Below are positions 9,119-19,892 of a stretch of 64,000 bases of DNA, one piece after another; position 1 is the first letter of the stretch; the number at the start of each line of letters is the position of its first letter. The translations under genes were made by a program, and so were the position numbers. The DNA is from Epithemia pelagica (lineage: Eukaryota > Bacillariophyta > Bacillariophyceae > Surirellales > Surirellaceae), in assembly GCA_946965045.2 (NCBI GenBank), contig OX337228.1:682001-746000 (forward strand), read 5' to 3'. Below the pieces are notes generated by a model. That model did not search any database. It saw only the letters and a list, made by a program, of their open reading frames with translations, and was not told the DNA's origin.

Positions 9119-12100
9119 TTACCATCCTTGTATGCTCTCGCGATGTTTCTCGAACGATGATTCGTTGAGGGATTTAGTGAAGATATCTGCGGTCTGATCG
9201 TCTGTCGCGCACGGGTGAATCTCGGTCTCTTTTCGTTCCACAAAAGATTTAAAATGGAACAACTTGGTGCACAGATACCGTGTTCTGGGTCTGTACTTGT
9301 ATATTGTTGCGAGTTCAACTGCACCACTGTTATCTTCGAAGGCCTTGCAGTGTATATTGGGCGTCGTGGAGAGAATAGGGAATCCCAAAACCTTCATCTC
9401 ACGAGTGATGGCCATCAATGGAATGACGGTACGTAGCGCGTGCGACAAACTGATGATCTCTGCTTCTGTGGTTGATAAGGCTATCTCTGACTGCAGTTTT
9501 GATTGCCAGAGGATGGGGCAACCTGCGTAGAAGACCACAAATCCCGTTCGAGACCGAGCCATGTCCTTGTTTGGGTGGTCGAGTTTGTTAAAAATTCCTG
9601 CAAAGTCCGCGTCGGCGAACACTTGGAAAGATTTCGTGGTGTCGGGTTTGAGTATCACTCCTTGCTTTCTTGTCCCTGCGAGATAACGTGCTATGTGTTT
9701 GACGGCTTTCCCATGAATTGCTTTAGGGTTTTCGCAAAATCTAGCGCATTGGTGGACGGCAAAACTAATATCTGGTCTCGTGCTCTTTTCCAGGAAGTTG
9801 AGTTTCCCGATCGCCGACCTGTAATGGAAATGGTGATCAAATGCTTTCCCGTCTTGGTCTTGTCTCAAGCGTACTGTGGTAGGTGCCGGTGTTTCTTTCT
9901 TCTTTGTTGATTCGTCGGCAAGGTGAAGATCTTGGAGGATTGAGTCAATTAAATGTGGTTGAGTCAAGTGGATGGTGCCATCCTCTTTTCTGTCGATGTT
10001 GACCCCAAGAAAATCGTTGACTCCGTCTTCATAGGTCATTTTCAGACCACTATTCTCCATTGTAACAATCAACCGGTCGAGTTCTTCTTTGTCGGGACCC
10101 AACAATAAGGAATCGTCCGTATACAAAATGTATACGCATTTACCATGATAAAAGAGGCACTCGTCGTGTGCACTTTGTTGGAAACCGACTTGCTTAAGTC
10201 GTTCCACGAGATGTTGATTCCATACTCGGGCACCCTGCTTCTGCCCATAGTAATTTTGCTTGATCTTGAGGATGTAGTCTTCTGCTCGCTGGTTTCCTTT
10301 TGTATCGAAGGTGAAGCTTTTCGGCGCTTCCATATACATATCAGTCTCGGCGACTGCTTGAGTATATGCCAGCACATAATCTACCTGTTTGATGTGCCAT
10401 CCTTGTGTGAGTGCCATAGTCAGGATGAATCTCACGACGGGCCTTTGAATCACGGATGCGTAGGTCTCCCAAGAGTTAACCCCCTTTTCTTGCATGGACC
10501 CATCATATGCCAACCTGGATTTCCATTTGTAGACTTCTCTTGTTTTTAGTCTTCTCTTTCGGACGCAACTCCACACTCCTCGAGAGATTAGCGCTCCTTT
10601 CGGAATGTCCTTTCGCTTGACCACCTCCCATAGCCCATTATCGCTATGATCTTGTACTTCTTTCTGTGCTGCCTTTATGAATTCTGCTTGATCCTCTTGT
10701 TTCATTGCTTCATGCCAGTACATAACATCTGGATTGCTGTTAGCTTGAGCCGTATTGACTGTCACTGATGGTTTAGCTGTGATAGCTACTTCTCCGATCG
10801 CGTCTTCGGGTTCTTGGAGCGAAGTCAAGTAGTCTTGATATCGTTGTGTTCGACGAGGAGTACGTTGGGAACGCCTAGCTCCCTCATGCTCTGGCATAGT
10901 TTCTCGTTCTTCCATAGGCGGGTTAGCATCGTTAGTTTGGTCCCTGTCTTCGGGTATCGTAACGTCGGTCTCACGTCGTGATGATGTCGTTGTACTTCTG
11001 AATTCCACGCGTGGTTGATTCTCCCTCATGCGTGGCTTGGATTTTGTGAACCCTGCCTTATACTGCCATTAAGATATTGGTTGGGCCTCTCCAAAACTTT
11101 TGCGTATGGTCTCAAATTGGTCATCGTATTGAACGTGAAATTGAGGTGACGTCAATCCGGAAGAGAGTGATAAGATAAGTCCGATTGTCCTTGCATGTTG
11201 GGGAGAATAGCCCAAGAAAATGCCAACTCGAGCTCGTTCAGACCATTTGGGAATTGGAGTTCCGCTTTGTAATTCGTTGTCGAGTACGTATGCTGGGCAT
11301 CCGAACGTATGTGCGAGTCTTGTATTGAATCTTACTGTTGAACCTGTAAATAGTTCCATTGGCGTCTTTTCTTTGTGTTTCTTCATTGGTGCCTCATTGA
11401 ACATGTCGTTCGCATATCGCACCGCGTAGGGCCATAAGTTCGTCGTCACTGTAGTAGGCCAGCGTCGTTGGGCGTGTATCAGCATTGTTCTTCCTGATTC
11501 TTGTAGTTCTCTAATACGTCGTTTGGCCATGCCACTTTGAAAGTGAGCATTAACCCCACTGAAAGTTAATCGTTGGTTCTTCATTTGTACTGCTTCCCGG
11601 AATTTATTGTCGACAAAGATTCCGTTATCGGCGTGATAATGTCGGATCTTGACTCCGTGAGTGTCTGCCCAAGCTTCAAACCGTTCTTTAGCTTCGATCG
11701 TGTCTTTAGCTGATGTACTCCGTTGAAGATGTACATAGCCTACCCCTGAGAAATGGTCGACGAAAACCGTAGCCACCCTATATCGATCCCGTGTGGGAGT
11801 CCCTCGAAGATGCGCAATGTAACCCGGAGTCTTTGATATCATTTGGTCGACCGACACACATTGACCCGGTGACGTCATGGTATCTAGTGTTCCACGGTGA
11901 CCTTTGATTCGCCAGGGTCGTCGCGTCGCTTTCCCGTACATACACGCCGTACAGACCGGGACCTTACAGTTTGCAAGTCGCCTTGGGAGTCCTCCTTGTC
12001 GTGCTAGGCTTTGGATTTTCGCCATCGACAGGTGACCCATTCTATGATGCGTCCGGAGTAACTCGAGCGTTGGACTTTCGGGGAGTACCTCTTCTTCATT

Positions 12101-13114
12101 AGGAATCACATGCACGGTATCGCTGGGGTCTATGAGGAACTCGGTAGTCATCGGTACATCTCTTGTTGGAAAATAATGTTCATTTTGTTCGTCGTCGAGA
12201 TTCTTGTTATTTCCGTCGATGCTCCAGTCGTCTCCCTCATATTGGTCCATTGTTGATGGAGACCGTTCCATGATGGATTCGTTGTCGTCTTCAATGAGGT
12301 TTGCGTTGTTGACCAGCAAGGGCTTGTTGTCCTCTTGTTGGATTGTCGTGCCTGCCTTTTTGCAAAACGCTTCGTATTTTGTGTATCCTGGCGCAGTCGT
12401 AAACTCACCCACATTTGAACCTCGTTGCTTCAATGGAATCGTCCGTTTGAAGAGTCCTTGCCCCCAAATCAATTCAATAGCGTTGCTATATGTCACGCAT
12501 CGTGTTCCTCTCGGCAAGGGTTTGATATCTTTTGCTGTTTGTGCCCAATGTTGGGGCGAAAGCAGTTTGGTTGGAGTCGATGGGATGTAGAAGGACCTTG
12601 GGAGCGTGATCGTATGGATCTTGCCGTCGTCGTCCTCGATATCCCATCGTATCGTCGTCTCGTATATATCTGGTTGATATGTTCCTGCTACTCCCTTGAC
12701 CTTTCGTTTGATTTTGATTGGTTTGGTGCAGCAGTCTTGTATATCATTCGCAATTGACGCGGTTGCGCAATTGTCAATCAAGATTTTCCTGCTGTCGGTA
12801 TCAAATCCGACTTCATGAGCCGCTCGGTGAGTAACTTGTCTGGTTGTCGAAGTCAGTATCGTTGCCATGCATAGTGCCCGGAGGAGTCCTGTATAGTTAG
12901 TTCTCTGTCGTCTCCGGCCATGGTCGATTCTTCGTTTCTTCTTCACTTTGATTTTGGTCGCGAGAGAGGTCGCTATGGAGTCGCATAGCCTTTGGACGTA
13001 TTCTAGGACTGACTCCAGGTGGTAGCACCTAGGACACCATAGCCCATAGCACAGCATAGTGTAACTTGATAAAAGGATCGTCACTAATACTGTGTAAACG
13101 AGCTGCTTGATCAT
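9119..13114 (-). CDS. pol: Pol polyprotein of copia element 1 (one in-frame TAA)
   Basis: First part, 13114-11069: N-terminal hydrophobic segment, protease site DNCATAS near residue 114, zinc site of the His-His-Cys-Cys type (HHRMGHLS... CKVPVCTAC), and an integrase core with VFVDHFSG and HYHADNGIF. A TAA at 11071-11069 follows. The same frame continues without an ATG (WQYKAGFTKSKPRMRE) into the second part, 11029-9119: reverse transcriptase with QVDYVLAYTQA and YTDDS, a variant of the usual YVDD, then RNase H with FADADFAG, STTEAEI and FEDNSG, and ADIFTKSL at the end. All catalytic residues expected for RT and RNase H are visible. Gag is in the same frame, separated by TGA. The stops may be read through, or this copy may have been moved by enzymes supplied in trans. 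Confidence 0.9.
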
Positions 13115-13150
13115 GTCGTGCAGCCCGGGGAACCATCCCAGGTTTGGTTG

Positions 13151-14407
13151 TCACTCGTCGGTGCTGTTGTCGCTGTCATCGTCTTCATCGTGGGTAGCAC
13201 CGGCTAAGGCGCTAGCAAGGCGGAGTCCTGGGTTCGTTCCCGTGTTCTCAGACGTGGTACCATCTCCGTTCTCGTGGGCTGCGTCGTAGGCCCGTTTCTT
13301 ATCTCCTGTCAGACCACGTCCGTTACACGTTGCGGACGTGTGGTTTTTGTTGGTCGACCACTTTCCGTGCCACTTACACCAGTACCACATTTTTCTGTTG
13401 ACTTCTTTCGTCTCGGACTGACCACTCTTTGGTCCCACCGTAAGCCAGGCCTTATCGTTGTCAGTTGCCTTGTCCGTCTTCCCTTTGCTTGTCTGTTTCT
13501 TCTGGTCACTGGGGTTAGTCTTGCGTTTCTGTTCCTTGAGTTCATTCACGGATGCTTCAAGTGCGATCAATTTCTGGTCGCGTGCCGAGAGAGCCTGCCA
13601 TTTCTTCTGTTCCACGAGCGTCTGGTACTTGGTGCGAGCAACGCTCATTAGTTGACGCGGGGTCAGTCCTGGATTATCTCCTTCTTCATACGCGTTCTTC
13701 TTGCGACGAATGAACTCGAGAAAGTTATCGTCGTTCACGGTTTCGTACGCCTTAAATAGGATCGGTAGAAGGTCGAGCGTCTGCTCGCCGCGCGCGTTGA
13801 GAGCCCGAAGAGTCTCGTCTACATAGAAGTTAAACTTGGCGATGTCCGCGTTCACATCCATAATATAGATGTGGAGGTCAGCCAGGCGTTGGCGTAGAAC
13901 CATAACGGTGGCTTCGGTGTCCACATGTGCCAACTAGATCAAAACCTTGAGGAGAAGGGGTCCGGAACTACGCCCATTGATAGTGAAGTCTTCGCGTCGA
14001 ATGTTGACCTGTGCCTTGGCGTCGTCGGTAAGTGATGCCATAATGCAAGTGTATGCCATGTATGCATTCTGTGTCTGACGATTGGCTCCATTGAAGTGTT
14101 CAATATAGGCACGGACTTGTTGCAAGGAAACACGACCGTACTCGCTGGTGAGCAAACGAAGATTGGCGGCGGGGGCAGCGATCGTTTCTGGAATTGCGAA
14201 GATCGAGGTCCAGTTTTGTTCAACGATCCTGTCTTGGAGAGTATCGAGGAACGTCTTGAGTCCGTCGGCTTCGAGGTCGTAGAGATCTCCACTATCATAC
14301 AATCCACGAATCGCTTGCTTGTAAAACTTTGCTCCTCCTGCCGTTGTGAAGTTAATCACTTGATTGGCGTTGGCATGAGCGGGTGAAAGGGCAAAATTTG
14401 CGGCCAT
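13151..14407 (-). CDS. gag: Gag of copia element 1 (one in-frame TAG)
   Basis: Starts at MAANFALSP and has 157 codons to a TAG at 13936-13934, then continues in the same frame (LAHVDTEATVM) for 260 codons to TGA at 13153-13151. The first part carries the helical capsid-like region, AIRGLYDSGDLYDLE. The second part holds a Lys-rich stretch and a zinc-knuckle-like site, WYWCKWHGKW...NHTSATC, as expected for nucleocapsid, then an acidic end. Pol follows in the same frame after TGA CAA. The internal TAG could be a nonsense mutation or a regulated stop. Confidence 0.85.
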
Positions 14408-14458
14408 GGTGGATGATGAATTGACAACGTTTTAGCTGTAAACAGCGCAGAGGAAGCG

Positions 14459-14939
14459 TGTTGTTTTCCTGCTACCGTGGGCAACAAGAACGAGCTCAAC
14501 CCGTGTAAAACAAAGTTAAGTTGTGTGCTTAGTCTTTACTTCTACTCGTAGCGATGGCTGTGATCCGTTGGATCATCGGCCGTTGGATAAAGTAGATTGG
14601 AGATCTTTTTGCGATCTTGTTGCAATCTTGGTTTCCTATGTATCGTCGTCCAGCCCGTTCTTGCCTGTCAGAATGTTTAGACGACGACAGTAATGGGATG
14701 CCACAGGATCTTGTTTCTCTATGTATTGGACTGGTTTGGGCCGTTATTGTTGATGACGCGTTGCTCCAAGTGAGACTTGGTCGGCCCATTGGTTCATTTG
14801 TTCTGTTCCTGTCCTCAATGGAATAACGATGGTAAGGTGGTACTCGTCTCTTGTCGGTCGAATCTTCTACTTCCGAATGCCGGTTCCGAATGCTGGTCGC
14901 ACTTCTTCATTCACTGACCATATCTCATTATTTCGAACA
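14459..14939 (-). repeat. 5' LTR of copia element 1
   Basis: 481 bp; carries the promoter side of the element on the minus strand. Starts TGTTCGAAATAATG and ends CACGAGGTTTT-like sequence ending CA, read on that strand. Confidence 0.9.
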
Positions 14940-15678
14940 TAATCTGCGCAAGGTTCCGGCGGCACTTTGTTGGAGAACTTGATCGTTGCGGTAAAGGATT
15001 CCATGGCCACTGTACTGTCCGGATGATGTTGCAGATGTTGCTCCTGTTGACACGAGGGGCTTTTATTTTGGTTGTTGTTGTTTTGTGCCACTACACCTCG
15101 TGCCCTACCAAAAAGTCTTGAAGATTTTGATTGCACGAAATGTTGCGATGACTGTGTGACGAGGTTTCGGCTCCACTGGTTCCATAGTCAATCATGGACG
15201 GTTGTCGTCCACTCAAAGCATCGTCCTTGATTCGAGCCAAATATCGCATGAAATGGATAAAGGACGAATACAAAAGCCGAAACTTTCCATACCGCAGTCG
15301 CAACTCGGACTCGGCCATTACACCCGAAAACATGGATTCGTCACTGCTGCTCGATTCTTCATTCGGATCTTCTTCGACTTGAGCTTTGAAGGGTTCCAAT
15401 AGACAAAGGACTCGCCATAGCTCGGGTTGTCTGGTATAGGTGGCAATCCATTCTTTGGACAGGGGCATTGTCAAGACAGACAAGACTCCAAAAAGATCAA
15501 AATATGGGCCATACGGACCGAACGTCTCTGAGAGGATACACAGATTTGTCGGTTATGGTTCTACAGAAAATCCTCCATTCCCCTCACCCGGTGGTCCCAT
15601 TCTGGGGAACAAACGGCAGCTGCTGCCATCTGGTGCATAGTCGACAGGGAAGGGTGAGAGTGAGACGGATGACATTAA
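14940..15678 (-). pseudogene. Split host gene: middle exons between two transposons
   Basis: Three exon pieces can be read. From the TTAA at 15678-15675 the frame runs SSVSLSPFPVDYAPDGSS to 15588. An intron 15587-15528 (GTGAGG...CTCTCAG, 60 nt) follows. The next exon, 15527-15109, reads ETFGPYGPYFDLFGVLSV, then KEWIATYTRQPELWRVLC and an acidic Ser-rich loop, then LLYSSFIHFMRYLARIKDDA. A second intron, 15108-15015 (GTAGGG...GGACAG, 94 nt), leads to 15014-14940 (YSGHGILYRNDQVLQQ), which runs into the copia target site. Splice phases agree at both introns, which strongly supports the model. No family could be named; it looks like a helical cytosolic or nuclear protein. Without removal of both insertions it cannot make its full product. 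Confidence 0.75.
15528..15587 (-). other. Intron of the split host gene
   Basis: GTGAGG donor and CTCTCAG acceptor on the minus strand, 60 nt. The upstream frame leaves one base (G) that pairs with AG to make a Glu codon and restores the long downstream frame. The intron contains in-frame stops. Confidence 0.7.
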
Positions 15679-15694
15679 CCCTTTCAGCCCGGCA
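15679..15694 (+). repeat. Left TIR of the piggyBac element
   Basis: CCCTTTCAGCCCGGCA next to TTAA; perfect inverted match to 18480-18495. Confidence 0.95.
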
Positions 15695-16024
15695 CTTTTT
15701 CATGCCCGGTCACTGACAAATTTGTCATCAAAAATACTTAACAAAATTGCAATCCAATTAACAAATTACCACGTGAGTTTTGACCAACAACTCGTGATTC
15801 AAAAAATGATAACAATATCGCCATTTACCAAAATTGCGATTTTGTAGCGATCATATGTCAATGACTTTCATGTTATAGGACTACTGTTTGTCACCATACA
15901 TCCGTCTTAGTACGTTCTACCAGTTGGTGGTCGGACCACCGCAATCCGGCGCCTACTTCTCGAGTTACATATGTTTTTCATAAAACCACACGCACCTCAT
16001 TCATGTTACAAAGTACTTTCAACC

Positions 16025-18133
16025 ATGGAGAGCACCTCTGATGTCGCCAGAGAGCTCCATTACAACAACGAAGATGATAATGAAGAAGATGACGACCTCA
16101 TCACGAACCTTCACCGAGATGGTAAGGTTCGTCTGAGGGATATAAAGTCGGCTCAGAGAGAGAACCAGTACATCGACAACCAAATTGCCTCTGCCGATCT
16201 ATAACTACATAATCCCAAGGCATGCCAACAAGCCTTCTTGGAATCCGGTCCTTTGGGATTATTCTTCCTATTTATCCCCAAACGATTCATCGACGGTTTC
16301 ATCTTCAAAGCGACGAAAGAAGCCTTGGAAGCCAAACAGAGTGGGCAAAGAACCAAAATTGTTCTTACTACAAAGGCTCTTCGCTGTGTACTGGGGTTGG
16401 ATATAGCGCTTTCGCTCTGTAACTCAACTCAAATGAAGGAATTGTGGAGCACCAAATTATTTCTCGGTTCGTCTGCCTTCTCTTCTACCATGTCTAGAGA
16501 TACATTTGTCACCATCCGAGGATTGCTCCGAATCTATTCACAGTCGATGGCAAGAAATCCAGACGACCCTATGTGGACCTGTCGAGCTGCTATGTCCCAC
16601 ATACTCCGGAACTTCAGTTCCGTTGCTCAGCCAGTTGGTCCGGTTGCATTGGACGAGGCAAGCTGTCCTACGAAAGCAAAAACACGGGCCTCTACCTACA
16701 TACCGTCGAAGCCTGACAAATTTGCAATTCGTTTTTACGCCGTTGTTGGGTGGAGTTATACATACACATTCGGCCTTTTTGACAATGGTTCTGGTAATAT
16801 GACCAGTCAAACTCCGGCTGAGCGATATTTGAAGATCTTTGGAGAGTTGACATCCTCATTCAATCAACTCTGTCAAGCCACCAAAAGTCGTATTCGCAAT
16901 GCCTGTCCTGTGGCCGTGGACTCCGCCATCATGTTATGGGTCCTAATGATGGGCCTCTTGTACCGAGCTCTTATTGCTGCCAACGCCGTACGGCCGAGGG
17001 AATCAATGCCGCAAAGTGTTGTCTATATGGATAATTTCTATACCAGACACAGTCTGGCTCGAGCGATCGACGAATACACGGATGGGAATATCAAGGTAAC
17101 TGGTACAGTTCGATTGAACTTGGTCGACAAAGTCAACAAGAACAATGTTACCACGGCGATCAAGTATTTAGAGAATAAAGATCGAGGTTCCTGGGTATTG
17201 GTCAAGGCTTTCACTGGTGTTGTGCATCCAGACCGAAGCAAGCAACAGGCCAAAGAGAAGACAAAGGAGTATGCCAAGACTCTCCCTCTAATGAAAGTTG
17301 GCTTTGAGGTAGCGGACATTATCGAGATCGAAAAGGAATACGCCATTGCAGCGGATTGTTGTGGCTACATCGTATATCTCGATAAAAAGCCAGTGGTGTT
17401 TTACACTAATGATTTCTTTGGAACACCGTCCAAGACCTCCTTATATCAAGACGATCCGGAAGCCATTGAAAAGGTTCATGGCTTAGCGACAATGTGGCGC
17501 TGGGTTGGTCATTCTCTTCACATTCGAGCTTCCTTTAGAGCTCCTGCACCGGTTGTGGCATACAATCTTTTCATGAATGGGGTCGACAGGGCCGACCAGA
17601 TGAGAACTACCAACGCCTGTAAACGAAAAGAAACTGTACTGTCGATCCAAGTGTGGCACTTTCTCCAAGATATTTGCATCCTAAATGCATTCAATGTCTA
17701 CCTGAAGCTTAGGGAGATGAAACTTATCGAAGTCGAAGAAAAAGACGACACAGAAGAAGGTAATGACGAAGAAGGAGATGGGGTGGAGAAGCTATCTACG
17801 GCCAGGAAGCTCCGTGATTTCAAGAGGCAACTGGCATGTTCTCTCTGCACTCCGTATGCAGAGATTTATCAACAAAGCAGGAAAGCTCCGAAGTCGTCTC
17901 GGAAAAGGGGGACACCTTCCACAAGTGGTTCCTCAGTTCCAGCATCTGCCATCAGGATGAGACAATTGCAGGACAACGACAATATCTTAGTTGTTCGGAT
18001 CGGAAGGATCATTATCGTCCGTAAGAACCTTCTTGTCCTCTTCTATCATTTGTTGGACGTCATGCTCAATGACCTTCTTGTTGATTTCCAAAAGATCAAT
18101 GGGCTTGCCATTCGCTTCAGCGTCGAGGACTAA
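16025..18133 (+). CDS. piggyBac transposase (DDE_Tnp_1_7 type), two exons, 665 aa
   Basis: Exon 1, 16025-16121, starts AACCATGG and encodes an acidic leader (NNEDDNEEDDDL). The intron 16122-16232 (GTAAGG donor, CAACAAG acceptor, 111 nt) removes an in-frame TAA at 16202; the phases match exactly. Exon 2 runs to TAA at 18133. Visible family motifs: LDEASCPTKAK with Asp near residue 173, YIPSKPDKFAIRFY, YMDNFYT with Asp near 299, YTNDFF near 426, and NGVDRADQM near 484. Acidic residues of the catalytic triad are thus in place. The C-terminal cysteine cluster common in piggyBac is reduced to CSLC. The last 49 codons overlap a minus-strand ORF, so the true C-terminus could be different. Cut-and-paste transposition at TTAA sites in the nucleus. 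Confidence 0.9.
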
Positions 18134-18295
18134 CTTGGTGCCAAGAGGACTGAGGAACAAAGGGGAGGAAGCAGCCTTGCATTCATTCTTGAATGTCTTC
18201 TCATCGTCTTCTTCTAGGAACAAGCATTTCGCTTCCGACTGTGGGGTGGTCTGTTTATATCGTTTGGTACGACGTTGGTGAGCTGGAGAGTCCAT
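17987..18295 (-). CDS. Antisense accessory ORF inside the piggyBac element, 102 aa
   Basis: Starts with ATG in a good context (GACCATGGACTC) close to the right end of the element and ends TAA at 17989-17987, overlapping the transposase tail by 147 bp on the other strand. The product looks coding: a basic N-terminus (HQRRTKRYKQ), then FLEEDDEKTFKNECKA, LFLSPLGTKL, and a helical, charged end (EHDVQQMIEEDKKVL). No Cys/His cluster, membrane segment or known domain. It would be transcribed from the right end inward. It might be a transposition cofactor, an antisense regulator, or a captured exon; nothing in the sequence decides. Confidence 0.55.
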   Translation of the reverse strand: MDSPAHQRRTKRYKQTTPQSEAKCLFLEEDDEKTFKNECKAASSPLFLSPLGTKLVLDAEANGKPIDLLEINKKVIEHDVQQMIEEDKKVLTDDNDPSDPNN

Positions 18296-18479
18296 GGTCC
18301 TTGAACAAGAGACGGTGAAAGAAGAAGATCGACAAATGAGTCTTGGGTTGCAGGTCCCTATAGATTATTTGTACGTGTAAGTACGTGGATTGATACACCC
18401 ATAGAGTATTTAGACTTTTTTGTTAAGTAGTTGCTGCGGTCACTAAAAAAGTGAAATGACTGACATCAGAAAATTGAGT

Positions 18480-18495
18480 TGCCGGGCTGAAAGGG
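18480..18495 (-). repeat. Right TIR of the piggyBac element
   Basis: TGCCGGGCTGAAAGGG, the inverted complement of the left end, followed by TTAA at 18496-18499. Confidence 0.95.
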
Positions 18496-18655
18496 TTAAC
18501 TTGCATATACGCATCAACACATCTTTCTTGCGATGCAGATTCCTGTATCGACGCTGGGAAACAAAGGACAGCTGATTCCAATCACAACAATTATTCTGTC
18601 GCCATCGACTCTTTTCCTCTGAAACACACTTCTCAAGGAACACTACACGAGCTTC
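18496..18655 (-). pseudogene. Split host gene: upstream exon
   Basis: Read on minus from 18655, the frame gives EARVVFLEKCVSEEKSRW, then basic sequence RRYRNLHRKKDVLMRICK, and enters the piggyBac target TTAA. Joined at one TTAA to 15674 it continues without a break. CAG at 18658-18656 is a likely splice acceptor, because an in-frame TGA lies just upstream; earlier exons have not been found. The basic helix and conserved-looking Cys/Trp suggest a real protein, but no family is recognised. Confidence 0.65.
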
Positions 18656-18670
18656 CTGTCGTCGTATAAA

Positions 18671-19453
18671 GTGACATCAAGAAACAACATGGTGTGCGAT
18701 TCCACACAAACACGTAATGGAACACAACAAAAGGAGGAAGAAGCAAGAGTTCCTTGGTGGAACGGATCCTTCCCTGTCGTGCTTTCCGGTACTAGTAGTA
18801 GAAGAAGACAGGAACATTTCACGAAACTTGGACGTTGGGTGGGCGCTCCAGCACACACTCTTGGATCATTCCCCCATTGGGATGCGTATGACAACCACAG
18901 CCACAACCACAAGGAACCACCCGTCGAGACTGTCTTCTTGAGTGGTTCTTACAAACTCTTTGTCTTGCGGTCACCATGAATGACTGGCCGACTCTTGGTC
19001 ACCGTCTTTGTGGGTAACAAAACGGTCAAGGGGAGTGCCAGGCACAACCAGTGAATGCACGAGCAAGGATTGAGGATCAGGTTCATAATCCTTCTTCTTC
19101 TACCACTGGACTGACGAGAATGAGGTACAACAGCAACAACAAGGAGGGTACACCATGGATTGGACCAATCGCTCCACGGCCAAACCAAAACACAGCCAAT
19201 CCAAATGGTACTTCACAAGACTGTTGGAGGTTGGTCCCTCTTGTCATTCTCCTCCTCCGACCACCAGACGGAGAATGGGATGAACACTAATGGCTTGGAC
19301 GAGGAATCCTACCATGGTGCTTCGTATAGGGCACTGCATGCACGGAAATACGGGGATATTCCAAATGATATACAAGTTGTGACTAAAGGTCCTCGTCGTC
19401 TTGTGGTGCAGGAGGAAGAAAAGAAGTCGACCGAATCGTGGTTTCTGCTTTAA
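18671..19453 (+). other. Possible eroded or multi-exon gene, unresolved
   Basis: On the plus strand several frames look partly coding: 18692-18979 (GSFPVVLSGTSSRRR, then HDAY/WDAYDNHSHNHKE), an in-frame continuation from the ATG at 18980 (RLLVTVFVGNKTVKG) after a single TGA, and 19250-19453 (HGASYRALHARKYGD, then VTKGPRRLVVQEEEKK) in other frames. Compatible introns could not be fixed. It may be a decayed gene or the divergent neighbour of the split gene. Confidence 0.25.
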
Positions 19454-19701
19454 CAGAAGTCATGACCATCATGTTGTTGTTCCCCCACTGATGGATTCTT
19501 GTCATCGTGCCGCCTGTAAAAGTAGAACGACACCAAGATATTGTTATGCACTCGTTTCGTTCCTAAGAGAACACAGCAGCAGCAACCTTGGATCGTTTGC
19601 TCGTCTGCCTGAGATGGGATGTTGTATTCTTGCAATGATGCGGTTGCAACTTACCCCAAACAGGGGCGACCCGGTCAGTCGCACCTAGTGTTGCATTCCC
19701 T

Positions 19702-19832
19702 TACTCACCCCCGGGTGAGAACCAGAGTGCAGCTTTTTTCCGACTGAGGCCTGCGGGACTCACTCACCCCCGCTGAGAACCAGAGTCCGGTTTTTTCCGA
19801 CTGAGGCCTGCGGGACTCACTCACCCCCGCTG
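19702..19832. repeat. 57 bp tandem repeat
   Basis: The block CGACTGAGGCCTGCGGGACT begins at 19741 and 19798, each copy followed by CACTCACCCCCGCT; a diverged third unit lies to the left. Non-coding. Confidence 0.8.
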
Positions 19833-19892
19833 GGGGGTAGGTTGCAACTCCCGATCCGTCATCTCAAACTAATTACAGAGTACTACCTCTAG

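Larger units (their letters stand above)
8609..14939 (-). mobile_element. Ty1/copia retrotransposon 1, 6.3 kb, near-identical LTRs
   Basis: Two direct repeats (8609-9091 and 14459-14939) flank a gag-pol region on the minus strand. They start TG and end CA on that strand. A 6 bp target duplication, TAATCT, lies at 8603-8608 and 14940-14945. Domain order gag, protease, integrase, RT, RNase H is the Ty1/copia order. The LTRs differ only by one substitution and a 2 bp indel, so insertion was recent. The polypurine tract GAGAGGGAG (complement of 9092-9100) abuts the 3' LTR. Three in-frame stop codons divide the coding region. It interrupts a host gene. Confidence 0.95.
15679..18495 (+). mobile_element. 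piggyBac transposon, 2.8 kb, apparently intact
   Basis: The ends are the perfect inverted 16-mer CCCTTTCAGCCCGGCA (15679-15694) and its complement (18480-18495), each flanked by TTAA (15675-15678 and 18496-18499), the classical piggyBac target duplication. Inside are a full two-exon transposase gene on plus and a 102-codon open frame on minus near the right end. The element sits within a coding exon of the split host gene; joining the flanks at one TTAA restores that frame. Confidence 0.95.

Noticed and set aside
16185-16232. In-frame TAA in the piggyBac transposase as an inactivating mutation
   Set aside because: A GTAAGG donor at 16122 and an AG acceptor at 16232 remove it with matching phase, so it is intronic.
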